A stretch of 64,000 bases of DNA from NCBI RefSeq assembly GCF_036850765.1, contig NC_089498.1:52565795-52629794 (forward strand), in the 5' to 3' direction. The stretch comes from Saccopteryx bilineata. Taxonomy: Eukaryota > Chordata > Mammalia > Chiroptera > Emballonuridae. Under the pieces are notes generated by a model that was given only the letters and a program-made list of their open reading frames with translations, ran no database searches and was not told where the DNA came from. A program made the translations under genes and the position numbers. The stretch's first letter is position 1. The number at the start of each line of letters is the position of its first letter. This document shows positions 1-11,263 of this stretch, in pieces.

Positions 1-313
1 AAAAAAAATAAGCAACCTTTCATGGAATAGAAAGTATAATTTAGAGGGAACATACAAACAATCCAGAAGGCAGAGGCAAAAGCTACAGAAAGTTCATTCT
101 AGGTCTTTAATTCTCATTAAGGTGCTGCCATCCTGTGTTCTATTGTCGACCATTGAATGCATGTGTTTGGGAAAGTCAGAAGGATAATTAAGTTGTCTCT
201 TTCATTCATATGGCTCCAGATTAGGAACTATGCTCAAAGAGTTGTACTTTATGAACCACGTTTGAGGTGCTTCAGCTATACCTGGATCTGATTTAAATGG
301 TGAGATTCTGGAC

Positions 314-504
314 CAGGGATCCCCAAACTATGGCCCACAGGATGCATGTGGCCCCCTGAGGCCATTTATCCGGCCCCTCACTGCACTTCCGGACGGGGCA
401 CCTCTTTCATTGGTGGTCTATGAGAGGAGCACTGTATGTGGCGGCCCTCCAACGGTCTGAGGGACAGTGAACTGACCCCCTGTGTAAAAAGTTTGGGGAC
501 CCTG
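314..504 (-). mobile_element. Short non-autonomous hAT element, family A
   Basis: The ends are inverted repeats: cagggatccccaaact at the left and agtttggggaccctg at the right. The 191-bp body matches the copy at 29826-30017 in reverse orientation. The motif tctggac occurs just before the left end and again four bases beyond the right end. This looks like a target duplication disturbed by a small insertion. Confidence 0.85.
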
Positions 505-1130
505 TAAATCTGGACTCTGAGCTAATGCTAAAAATTGGGTGAGACTTTGGGGAACTTGAGGTGAGTGCATTTTGTATATGGGAGCAATATGAATCACTGT
601 GGACCAGAAATTGGACAATGACAGCCAATCTATAAGCTGGCTTCCAACGATTCTCTTAATATCCGTGGCCTTGTGTAATACCCTCTCACACTGAAATACT
701 GCTGCCCACTCAACCAATAGAATACTGTAGAAGTAATTGGTGTGTGACTTCTGTGGCTAAGTTATGAAGTTGTTGTGGCCACTTCCTTACTCTTTGAAAT
801 TACTTGCTTTGGGAGAAGACAGTCACCATGTCACAAGAACACTCAAGTAATTTGTGGAGAAGCTCAGATGGAGAGGAACTGGGATCTCCTGCAAACAACT
901 AACAACAACTTGCCTGCCATGTCAGTGAGCCCCCTTGAACCTAAGTCTCAGTTCTAATCAGACTTCTTATGACTACAGCCCCACCTGACTTCTCAATGAG
1001 ACCCCAAGACAGAATTGCCAGCTAACCTACTCCCAAATTTCTGACTCACAGAAACTGTAAGATAATAAATATTAATTTCAAGCCAAAATGATTTGAGATA
1101 ATTTATTATGCAGCATTAAATTTCTAACAT
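505..1130 (+). mobile_element. Ancient MaLR-type LTR fragment (MLT1-like)
   Basis: The stretch from about 820 to 1125 has the typical 3' half of a mammalian-apparent LTR retrotransposon LTR. It includes a CA-rich segment, gactcacagaaactgtaaga, an aataaatatt polyadenylation region and a decayed end. The left boundary is uncertain because similarity fades before 780. No internal retroviral coding region is attached. Confidence 0.5.
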
Positions 1131-1397
1131 ATAAACTTTATTAAGATCTAATACAAAGAGCACGTTGAATAAATATGCTACAATAAATTTATTTTTAAAA
1201 ATAAGTCAGTGTATTTTTTATAACTTAATTTTTAAAGTTAAGGTTATTTGCATAACAACATATCTCATTGTAATTTTATGCATATAAAAACTAAAATAAA
1301 AATATTATTAAATATCATTTTTAAGTGATTGTTTAAAAATATTTTAAAAATAAAATGTGAATGTGAGTTCTAGGTGTTAAGGTGTATTAATTTTTTT

Positions 1398-1608
1398 AAA
1401 TTGTTTTTTAGATTTTATTTATTCACTTTTAGAGAGAGAGGAGAGAGAGAGAGAGGAAGAGAGAGAGAAGAAAGAGAGAGAACAGGGGGAGAAGCAGGAA
1501 GCATCAACTCCCAGATGTGCCTTGACCAGGCAAGCCCAGGGTTTTGAACTGGCAACCTCAACATTCCAGGTCAATGCTTTATCCGCTGCACCATCATGTG
1601 TCAACCAA
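1398..1608 (-). repeat. tRNA-derived SINE, short VES-like type
   Basis: Reverse orientation: an oligo-T and GA-rich tail at the left, then the conserved segments tgccttgaccaggcaagccc and aggtcaatgctttatcc, ending near the tRNA-like head. Similar gtattatttttt stretches flank it and may be a decayed target duplication. Confidence 0.85.
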
Positions 1609-2592
1609 GTTGTATTATTTTTTAAGGAATAGGGGCATTCACCAAAGAAATTAATATATGAGCTGTCACAATATTTTTCACTTGACTCACATACACAGTA
1701 AATTGGTCTAAAATGAGACATTTTAAAAATCAAATATTAATTGAATGTCCACTATAGGCTTAGTATTTCTAAATACTGTAATAAATGTAAAATAGGACAT
1801 AATTTATTCCTTAATGTAATTTTTTCCCCATCAGAAAGCAAAAAGCTAGCAATTACTAAAATTTAAATAAAACTTAAGGTAGACTTTTTTGTATTATTGA
1901 GTTAAATGCTTTCAAAATTAAAAATACCAGAGAAATAAAACTGAAGCAGAGTTGGTTAAGTGTTTATGAAAAAGAGTTGGCTAAATGTCACTTTATTTTT
2001 GTTGGACTTTGGAGCCTGGTGAGGGTACAGGGGAGAAGGTTTAGTCAGCAGCTACTTCCCCAGTTCCCAGGGCCGGGGGAATTGTGTGCAAGGCAACATA
2101 TATTGTTGCCTTCCAGTAAACAGTCCTTGATGTTCCCTTAGAGCAGGGGTCTCAAACTCGTGGCCCGCCGAACAATTTTGTGCGGCCGCAGACTAATCCA
2201 CGAAGTTCAAAATATTTTGGATAAAATTAAGTAAGCCTAGGGGCCTACTTGTATTTTCATTTCTCTAGCATCCTAGCTAGATATTAGCTTAGTTAACAGC
2301 AGTTGTGATGCGAACTACAGTTTCTGGTCATTTTGTGACACTGAGTAAACTGCATGTACGATTGTGCTTGTTGTACTGATTTTTTTTTGTTTTCAACTAC
2401 AGTGAGAAAAGTGTTGCGTAACAGTTGCCTTTTTTTTTTAATAATTTTATTTTTTTAATGGGGTGACATCAATAAATCAGGATACATATATTCAAAGATA
2501 ACAAGTCCAGGTTATCTTGTCGTTCAATTATGTTGCATACCCACCACCCAAAGTCAGATTGCCCTCTGTCACCTTCTATCTTGTTTTCTTTG

Positions 2593-2641
2593 TGCCCCTC
2601 CCCACCCCCTATCCCTCTCCCATTCCCCCCTCCCCCCCGTA
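2593..2641 (-). other. G-rich tract in the LINE-1 3' UTR
   Basis: On the minus strand there are more than four runs of three or more G within about 45 bases, a potential G-quadruplex. G-rich 3' UTR tracts are a known shared feature of mammalian L1. Confidence 0.7.
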
Positions 2642-2659
2642 ACCACCACACTCTTATCA

Positions 2660-5600
2660 ATGTCTCTTAGTTTCACTATTATGTCCCACCTACGTATGGA
2701 ATAATACAGTTCCTGGTTTTTTCTGATTTACTTATTTCACTTCGTATCATGTTATCAAGATCCCACCATTTTGCTGTAAATGTTCTGATGTCATCATTTC
2801 TTATGGCTGAGTAGTATTCATAGTGTATATGTGCCACATCTTCTTTATCCAGTCATCTGTTGAAGGGCTTTTTGGTTGTTTCCATGTCCTGGCCACTGTG
2901 AACAATGCTGCAGTAAACATGGGGCTGCATGTCTTTACGTATCAATGTTTCTGAGTTTTTGGGATATATACCCAGTAGAGGGATTGCTGGGTCATAAGGT
3001 AGTTCTATTTGCAGTTTTTTGAGGAACCACCATACTTTCTTCCATAATGGTTGTACTACTTTACATTCCCACCAACAGTGTATGAGGGTTCCTTTTTCTC
3101 CACAGCCTCTCCAACATTTGCTATTACCTGTCTTACTAATAATAGCTAATCGAACAGGTGTGAGGTGGTATCTCATTGCAGTTTTGATTTGCATTTCTCT
3201 AATAGCTAAAGAAGATGAGCATGTTTTCATATATCTGTTGGCCATTTGTATTTCTTCCTGGGAGAAGTGTCTGTTCATATCCTCTTCCCATTTTTTTATT
3301 GGATTGTTTGTTTGTTTGTTTGTTGTTGAGTTTTATGAGTTCTTTGTATATTTTGGATATTAGGCCCTTATCTGAGCTGTTGTTTGAAAATATCATTTCC
3401 CATTTAGTTGGCTTTCTGTTTATTTTGTTATCAGTTTCTCTTGCTGAGCAAAAACTTCTTAGTCTGATGTAGCCCCATTCATTAATTTTTGCCTTCACTT
3501 CTCTTGCCTGTGGAGTCAAATTCATAAAATGCTCTTTAAAACCCAGGTCCATGAGTTGAGTACCTATGTCTTCTTCTATGTACTTAATTGTTTCAGGTCT
3601 TATGTTTAGATCTTTGATCCATTTTGAGTTAATTTTTGTACAGAGGGAGAGACTGTAGGCCAGTTTCATTCTTTTGCATGTGGCTTTCCAGTTTTCCCAG
3701 CACCATTTATTGAAGAGGCTTTCTTTTCTCCATTGTGTGTTGTTGGCCCCTTTATCAAAAATTATTTGACTATATATATGTGGTTTTATTTCTGGACTTT
3801 CTATTCTGTTCCATTGGTCTGAGTGTCTATTTTTCTGCCAATACCATGCTGTTTTGATTGTCGTGGCCCAATAATATAGTTTGAAGTCAGGTATTGTAAT
3901 GCCCCCAGCTTCATTCTTTTTCTTTAGGATTGCTTTGGCTGTTCGGGGTTTTTAATAGTTCCATATAAATCTGATGATTTTTTGCTCTATTTCTTTAAAA
4001 AACGTCATTGGAAGTTTGATGGGAATTGCATTAAATTTGTATATTGCTTTGGGTAATATAGCCATCTTGATTATATTTATTCTTCCTAGCCAAGAACAAG
4101 GTATATTCTTCCATCTCAATATATCTTTTTTGATTTCCCTTAACAATGGTTTATAGTTTTCATTATATAAGTCCTTTACATTCTTTGTTATGTTTATTCC
4201 TAAGTATTTTGTTGTTGTTGTTGCAATCATGAAAGGGATTATTCTTTTGAGTTCCTTCTCAGTTGTTTCATTGTTGGCATATAGAAAGGCTATTGACTTC
4301 TGTATGTTAATTTTGTATCCTGCGACCTTACTGTATTGGCTTATTGTTTCTAGTAGTCTTTTTGTGGATTCTTTGGGGTTTTCGATGTATAGGATCATAT
4401 CATCTGCAAAAAGTGATACCTTTACTTCTTCTTTTCCGATATGGATGCCTTTTATTTCTTTGTCTTGTCTGACTGCTGTGGCGAGAACCTCTAGTACCAC
4501 ATTAAATAAGAGTGGAGAGAGTGGACAACCCTGTCTTGTTCCTGATTTAAGGGGGAAAGCCTTCAGTTTAGTGCCATTTAATATGATGTTAGCTGATGGT
4601 TTATCATATATGGCCTTTATCATGTTGAGATATTTTCCTTCTATACCCATTTTGTTGAGAGTCTTAAACGTAAAATTGTGTTGTATTTTATCGAAAGCCT
4701 TTTCTGCGTCTATTGATAAGATCATGTGGTTTTTGTTCTTTGTTTTGTTGATATGGTGTATTACATTAACCGTTTTACGTATGTTGAACCATCCTTGAGA
4801 TTCTGGGATGAATCCCACTTGATCATGATGTATTATTTTTTTAATATGTTGTTGTATTCGATTTGCTAGTATTTTGTTTAGTATTTTAGCATCTGTATTC
4901 ATTAGAGATATTGGTCTGTAGTTTTCTTTCTTTGTGCCATCCTTGCCTGGTTTTGGGATGAGGGTTATGTTGGCCTCATAAAATGTGTTTGGAAGTATTG
5001 CTTCTTCTTCAATTTTTTGGAAGACTTTGAGTAGAATAGGAACCAAGTCTTCTTTGAATGTTTGATAAAATTCGCTGGTATAGCCGTCAGGGCCTGGACT
5101 TTTATTTTTGGGGAGGTTTTTAATGGTTTTTTCTATTTCTTCTCTACTGATAGGTCTGTTTAGGCTTTCTGCTTCTTCTTGACTCAGTCTAGGAAGGTTG
5201 TATTTTTCTAGGAATTTATCCATTTCTTCTAGGTTGTTGAATTTAGTGGCATAAAGTTTTTCATAGTATTCTACAATAATTCTTTGTATATCTACGGTGT
5301 CCGTGGTGATTTCTCCTCTTTCATTTTGGATTTTGTTTATATGAGTTCTTTCTCTTTTTTCCTTGGTAAGTCTTGCCAAGGGTTTGTCAATTTTGTTGAT
5401 CTATTCAAAGAACCAGCTCCTTGTTCTATTAATTTTTTCTATAGCTTTTCTGTTCTCTATTTCATTTATTTCTGCTCTGATTTTTATTATCTCCTTTCTT
5501 CGGCTGGTTTTGGGTTGTCTTTGTTCTTCTTTTTCTAGTTCCTTAAGGTGTGAAGTTAAGTGGTTCACTTGGGCTCTCTCTTGTTTGTTCATATATGCCT

Positions 5601-6507
5601 GAAGTGATATGAACTTCCCTCTTATCACTGCTTTTGCTGCATCCCATAGATTCTGATATGTCGTATTGTCATTTTCATTAGTCTGTATATATCTTTTGAT
5701 CTCTGCACTTATTTCTTCTTTGACCCATTCATTTTTTAAAAGTATGTTGTTTAGTTTCCACATTTTTGTGGGATTTTTTTCTTCTTTTTTGCAGTTGAAT
5801 TCTAGTTTCAAGGCTTTATGATCAGAAAATATGCTTGGTACAACTTCAATTTTTCTGAATTTGCTGATGTTGTTTTTGTGGCCCAACATATGGTCAATTC
5901 TTGAGAATGATACATGTACACTGGAGAAAAATGTATACTCAGTCACTTTGGGATGTAATGTCCTGTAGATGTCTATCATATCCAGGTGCTCTAGTGTTTT
6001 GTTTAAGGCCACTATGTCTTTATTGATTCTCTGTTTGGATGACCGATCTAGAGCCGTCAGCGGTGTATTGAGGTCTCCAAGTATGATTGTGTTTTTGTCA
6101 GTTTTTGTTTTAAGATCAATAAGTAGTTGTTTTATATATTTTGGTGCTCCTTGGTTTAGTGCATATATATTAAGAATTGTTATGTCTTCTTGATTTAGTG
6201 TCCCCTTAGCCATTATGAAATGGCCATTTTTGTCTCTGAGTACTTTTTCTGTCTTGTAGTCATCATTATCTGATATGAGTATTGCTACACCTGCTTTTTT
6301 TTGGATGTTATTTGCTTGGAGTATTGTTTTCCAGCCTTTCACTTTGAATTTGTTTTTATCCTTGTTACTTAGATGAGTTTCCTGTAGGCAGCATACAGTT
6401 GGATTTTCTTTTTTAATCCATTCTGCTACTCTGTGCCTTTTTATTGGTGAGTTTAATCTGTTTACATTTAGTGTAATTATTGATACTTGTGAGTTCCCTA
6501 TTGCCAT
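2660..6507 (-). pseudogene. LINE-1 ORF2 (endonuclease and reverse transcriptase), inactivated
   Basis: ORF2 starts at 6507 and would be about 1,280 codons, as in human L1. The endonuclease domain is whole: Asn14 in ITLNVN, Glu43 in [13 protein letters not shown], and SRIDHMLG followed by SDH. The reverse transcriptase holds [16 protein letters not shown] and the FADD catalytic motif at codons 700-703, the same position as in human L1. The Cys-rich end ([18 protein letters not shown]) is also visible. The lesions are a TAG at codon 369 (5401-5403), a TAA at codon 852 (3952-3954), a frameshift in an expanded AAAC/A-rich run near 3290-3325, and a TGA at 2850-2852 in the shifted frame. The product is therefore an endonuclease-only fragment at most. 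The 3' end of the reading frame is approximate. Confidence 0.95.
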
Positions 6508-6833
6508 TTTATATCTTGCTTTCTGTTAGCTTTGTGTCTTCTTTAATCCTTCTCTTTTATTTTTCTATCTTTTGTTTTTATTTGGTTGTATTCCATACAT
6601 GTTTCCTCTGTTGCTATCTTTTTTATCTCATGTGCTTCTGTGGTGGTTTTTTCAATGGTGGTTACCTTTGAGTAATGAAAAGGGTCCCTACCCTGTTCAT
6701 TGTAGCAAACTATTTTGTGAGTACTTTTGCACTCCATCGTCCTTTGCTACTGTTAATCTCCATCTTCTCCCCCTCTTTCTTTTTGTTGTTGTCACAGTTT
6801 AAATTTGGTTTTATTGTGTTCTTCTTGGAGCTT

Positions 6834-7838
6834 TTACTTGTGGCTCTGTTTTTTTTTTTTGTTCTTTGTATCTGATTGGAGAACCCCCTTTAGTAATTCC
6901 TGTAGTGGGGGTTTTCTGATGATAAATTCCCTCATCTTTTCTGTATCTGTGAATGTTTTTATTTCTCCTTCATATTTGAAGGATAGCTTTGATGGGTATA
7001 GTATCCATGGCTGAAAGTTCCTCTCTTTCAGGACTTTAAATATTGGGGTCCACTCTCTTCTAGCTTGTAGAGTTTCTGCTGAGAAATCTGATGATAATCT
7101 AATGGGCCTTCCTTTATATGTTGTATTCTTCTTTTCCCTGGCTGCCTTGAGAATTTTTTCTTTACTGTTGGTTTGTGTCAATTTCATTATGATATGCCTA
7201 TGCCTTGGAGTAGGTTTGTTGGGGTTAAGAAAACTCGGAGTTCTGTTTGTTTCTTGAACTTGAGGCTTTAGTTCTTTCCACAGGCTTGGGAAGTTCTCAT
7301 CTATTATTTGTTTGAGTATGTTCTCCATTCCATTTTCTCTCTCTTCTCCCTCTGATATACCTATTATTCTTATGTTATTCTTTTTGATGGAGTCAGATAA
7401 TTCTTGTAGGGCTATCTCATTTTTTTTAATTTTTGAGTCTCTTTCTTCTTCTCTCTGTTGTGCCTCAAGTTGCTTGTCTTCTATTTCACTAATTCTCTCT
7501 TCTGTCTGACCTGTTCTATTAGCTAAGCTTGTTACTTCGTTTTTCAGCTCGTGAATTGAGTTTTTCATCTCTGTTTGATTTGTTTGTATAGTTTCAATTT
7601 CCTTGGACATATATTCTTTGTGTTCATTGAGTTGTTTTCTGAGCTCCCTAAATTGCCTTTCTGTGTTTTCTTGTATATCTCGGAGGATTTTTAGGATTTC
7701 TATCTTGAATTCTCTGTCATTTAGCTCCAAGGTTTCCAATATATTAAATTTTTTCTCCACAGATTTTTCCTCATCTAGCTGGGTTACCTCTCTTTCTTTT
7801 GTATCCATGATATTCGATTTTCTCTTCCTTAATGGCAT
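6834..7838 (-). CDS. LINE-1 ORF1 protein (RNA-binding chaperone), intact
   Basis: The 334-residue frame is close to the 338 residues of human ORF1p. This protein forms trimers, coats L1 RNA in cytoplasmic particles and acts as a nucleic-acid chaperone. The order is a charged N-terminus, a long coiled-coil region rich in E, K and Q (about residues 40-150, with heptad-like ELRKQLNEHK and SEIEDKQLEAQQ), an RNA-recognition domain starting near NNIRIIGISEGEERENG, and a C-terminal domain around FQPWILYPSKLSFKYEG. There is no stop or frameshift. It lies 326 bases upstream of ORF2 in the same orientation. Expression would depend on the L1 5' UTR promoter, which is antisense to PRKG1. Confidence 0.93.
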   Translation of the reverse strand: MPLRKRKSNIMDTKEREVTQLDEEKSVEKKFNILETLELNDREFKIEILKILRDIQENTERQFRELRKQLNEHKEYMSKEIETIQTNQTEMKNSIHELKNEVTSLANRTGQTEERISEIEDKQLEAQQREEERDSKIKKNEIALQELSDSIKKNNIRIIGISEGEERENGMENILKQIIDENFPSLWKELKPQVQETNRTPSFLNPNKPTPRHRHIIMKLTQTNSKEKILKAAREKKNTTYKGRPIRLSSDFSAETLQARREWTPIFKVLKERNFQPWILYPSKLSFKYEGEIKTFTDTEKMREFIIRKPPLQELLKGVLQSDTKNKKKKQSHK

Positions 7839-9229
7839 CTGAGGGTGGTTTTGTTGATAGTATTAATGAAATTTAATAAAGAATAAAAAGTTAAAAAAAA
7901 TAAAAAAATAATAAAAAAATAAAAAATCGAAAAGAGTTGTTTTTTTTAAAAAAATTAATAATGAAATAAAGAAAAATAAAATAAAATAAAAATTAAAAAA
8001 AAGGAAATTATTCCCCCCCTCCTTTTTTCCTCTCCTCTCCTCTCCCCTCTTTCTTGAGAAAATCTTGTGGTGAACTGTGAATTATAACAAACAATGCCTG
8101 TGATGGAGGACCTGAATTGGGGAAAAGTAATAAAGGGGCAAAAAAAAAAAAAAAAAAAAAAAAAAGAGCGTATGGACCCACAAAAAGCAAATAAGGAAAA
8201 AATTTGGGTCAAGAATAAAATTATTTGCTTTTAGCTGTTGGTTGTCTAAGAGTTATGATGAGAGGAATAAGAGGAAAATGGAAAAATGGGGGGACAAATT
8301 AAAAAATTACTATTGTATTTAGTGGAACAAGAACTAGATAATATGGAGAGCCAGGGATGGGAGCACTGCTAGTGAGTTAAAAAGGTGAAGTAAAAAACCC
8401 CCAAAATGCCACAAACATAAGTTTGAGTCCCAGATAAGATAATTTGTTTGTTATTGAGGTTTGAATGAGAGGAGATGTAAAGGAGAAAGGAAGAAACTAA
8501 TATAGAGGGAGAAAAGAAAGAGAGAGAGAGAGAGAAAAAGAGGGAACCACTAAAAGAAGAAAAAAGAAAGGAGAGAGAGAGAGAGAGTTAAGGGTTTTGG
8601 AGTGCAACCCTCATAGAGAGAAAGGAAGAGAAGAGAAAAGATAATGGGAGATGTAACACTTATGGGTAGTGTAGTTCAAGGAGAGGAGAGAGTAAGACCA
8701 GTAGAGAGTTAATCGGCCAAATTGGAGGAAGAAAAAAAAGTATCAAGAATGAAGATAAGAGAAACAAACGAACAAATATAATAAAATGGGATAGGTTATA
8801 AAGTCTGCAGATTATTCTTTATTTTGAGAGGTTATCTTCTTGCTTTTTCTTTTCTCTCCCTCTCCCTGGTCGGTGACTCTGTACCCCGGGTTCTGCCCCT
8901 TTGGCACGCTCAGGTAGAGGTTTGCAGTTGATAAGTCTCTATGGCAATGTCATGTATTGTGCTTTAGTCTCGTTGGTAGTCGAGGCTCATTATCATTTAT
9001 AGGCTCCGACAGTGAGAGAGTCCGTGTTCCTGGAGCCTTTCTCCTAGTCTTTCCTTCCTCAATTAGTAGCCTGATAATCCAGCTATGGGGTTGTTGCTGC
9101 CTCTGCCTGGATAGTAAGAGGCTCAAAGAGCTGGCAACTCCCCACTCTATTTCCACTCAGCACAGGGCTCTGGGTAAGGCTCAGTCAGTCAGAGCTGCTA
9201 GCATAATCAGGCGGGCTTTCCGCCCACTC

Positions 9230-9830
9230 AAAGACCTCTGGCTCTGCCACTCTGTCCGGTAACACAGGTGGGCGCCCACTTCCAGGGCGCTTGGAGGAAA
9301 CTCTCACTCACTGTCTGCGACCAGGATATCCGGCCAGCAGTCTCACACTCTGAGTGAAACCCCCAACCGCAGGAAAAAGTTGCAGCGTTGGAATTGAGTC
9401 TCGCTCCGTCCCCGTGCATGGCTTTTGCAAGGCGCTGGGGCGGCCCTAGATTCCGCTTTGGCCCACACAAAGGCCCCTGACTCTGCCCCTCTGTGCGATA
9501 ACACGGGCGCGCACTGCCGAGACACTCGGAGGAATCTCTCATTCACTATCTGCGCGCGCAAACTAGGATATGAGGCCGGCCGCGTTTCCCTCTGAGTGAA
9601 ACCCCCTCCAGCACGGAAAATCTTCACCGTTGGAATTAGTTCTCACTCCCTCCCGTGCGTGGCTTTCCCAGGGCGCTGGAGCTGCCCAGAGACTCTGCCC
9701 TCGGCCCACAGAAAGGCCTCTGACCCTGCCTCTCCGTGGGGCAACACAGGCGCCCACTTCCGGGGCTTAGGAAGAAATCTCTCACCCACTATCTGCGCGC
9801 GCCAACCAGGAGATCGGGTAAAATGGCCAC
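9230..9830 (-). repeat. Tandem units of about 240 bp in the LINE-1 5' UTR
   Basis: The landmark cactNtctgcg recurs at 9308, 9544 and 9787 (spacings 236 and 243). Each copy is preceded by the same order of blocks: aaaggc/aaagacctctg, ctctgcc, a cgNtaacacagg-like block and cgcccacttcc. The third unit is partial. This resembles the promoter monomers of rodent L1. Confidence 0.8.
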
Positions 9831-10225
9831 TCTGCTTGTCTTTCTTTGTTTGGGTTTGGTGCGAGTGTTAGCTTGTATTGCCCGGGTTGCCACAGGATCA
9901 GTTTTTCCTCGGCTTGGATCTCCGTGCCACAGCCTGGTTCGGCCGTTTGTGCCGCAGCCTGGATCTATTCACCCCCTTTGCCCGCCTCAGTTTCTATATT
10001 CACAGTTACCAGAGAAAGCCGCCCTGTTTAGGTTAGTGAGGAAGGCAGAACATTTCTTACTCCCTATTTCCTTCGGGGTTTGGTTATATATTTAGCCAAT
10101 TTTTCACTCAACCATACCTTTGGGTGTATTGTGAAGCATCTGGAGGCTCCAAGTATAGGTTTTTCTGTTTCTGGTTGAAGATCTTGTTGAGTTTTGGGGG
10201 AGATTTATCGTTATCGCTTCCTACC

Positions 10226-10258
10226 CCGCCATTACTCTGACGTCATCTCCGAGAGAGC
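10226..10258 (-). promoter_or_regulatory. LINE-1 5'-end promoter motifs (CRE and YY1-like)
   Basis: The palindrome tgacgtca, a consensus CRE, lies at 10238-10245, 13 bases inside the L1 5' end. On the L1 strand it is followed by taatggcgggg at about 10225-10235, which resembles the YY1 site that sets the start in human L1. The role is inferred from position and motif. Confidence 0.6.
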
Positions 10259-10744
10259 AACAGTTGCCTTTTGTAGACCTAGTGTGGCCCGCCGAATGGC
10301 TGTGATCTTGCTCTGCGGCCCACATGCTGAGTTGAGTTTGAGACCCCTGCCTTAGAGTCACCCTTTTGATGACTAACAACCAGTGCACCAGCAGGGTGAC
10401 CCCTATTAAGAAGTCTGGCTAATTCATCATGGGAGCAGCACATTATTCCTCTGTGAAAAATAAGCCTGCTTCTGCCCCTCTGCTGCTGTCTCATACTACA
10501 CTGGTGTTTTCTGGGAAGAATAGGGTACAAAGATGGATGGATTTAGTCTCTCAATAATGCAAGTGAATCAAAAGTCAATTGGTGATGGCCCATTCTTAAA
10601 TATTTATTTGCATAGTTCTTCACCATTGGAAATATTCAACAGAAGTCAGATGATGAGACTTTCTTGGTAGGTACGCAGATAGATTTATAAAGACACGAAT
10701 AGTAAGAATCAGATAGTGATTTTTAGTACATGTTTTAGTCATGC

Positions 10745-10935
10745 TGCCTGCCCATAAAGTCCTGCCTACTCCTTACAAGCCAGGTGACCTTAGGGAGTTT
10801 CTAAATTGTCTGCTTTAATTTCCTTAGGGTTGGGGGATGGTACAAAGGGATTCTTCTTGTGAGAATTAAGTGACAATTAGTGTAAAGGGATTTAGAATAA
10901 TGACTATTATGCATTTATTAAGTGAAATAGCCGTT
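10745..10935 (+). repeat. MIR SINE, ancient
   Basis: It carries decayed but ordered MIR blocks: a gccaggtgaccttaggga core, a gtctgctttaatttcctta segment, gagaattaagtga, and a tail near tgactattatgca. Confidence 0.7.
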
Positions 10936-11263
10936 TATGGTTGCTGATGTTGAGGGAAAAACGTTTTTCCTTGTATTGCTTTAGTTTATCCCAATTTTGC
11001 CTTACCATCATATCATTACATCAGTGTATAAAAACTCTCATCTGTCCTATAGTCTGACCATCTCATCAGTCACTTCTTTGGAATTTTTTACTTTCACTGA
11101 TAGTCACGTTGACTTATCATTGGTTTCCACCTGTACCAACGTGACACTGTGCACCTAATCGTATTCTTTCTTTTACTTAAGGACATAATCCCAGAAATTG
11201 TTCCATCTTTTGCTATATCAATCTTTCCCTCTTTTTAATTTTTAAAAACCAATTAACCAAACA

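Larger units (their letters stand above)
2434..10258 (-). mobile_element. Full-length LINE-1 inserted in the hAT element
   Basis: A 7.8-kb L1 on the minus strand is flanked by perfect copies of aacagttgcctttt at 2420-2433 and 10259-10272. From its 5' end it has a 2.4-kb GC-richer 5' UTR (10258-7839), ORF1 (7838-6834), a 326-bp spacer, ORF2 (6507 to about 2660), and a 3' UTR with a G-rich tract followed by an AATAAA-containing A-rich tail. The order and sizes match mammalian L1. It is nested inside the hAT element and is therefore younger than it. ORF2 is disabled, so it cannot move by itself. Confidence 0.97.
2144..10349. mobile_element. Non-autonomous hAT element, family B, split by a LINE-1
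   Basis: Terminal inverted repeats caggggtctcaaactc (2144-2159) and gagtttgagacccctg (10334-10349) are perfect complements. They are flanked by an identical 8-bp duplication, ccttagag, at 2136-2143 and 10350-10357, which is the hAT signature. Without the L1 and one copy of the L1 target duplication the element is about 367 bp and has no transposase frame. Confidence 0.95.

Noticed and set aside
505..1130. Possible endogenous retrovirus
   Set aside because: Only an LTR-like piece is visible. No gag, pol or env-like frame follows.
2434..10258. An active LINE-1
   Set aside because: ORF2 has three stop codons and a frameshift, so autonomous movement is excluded although ORF1 is intact.
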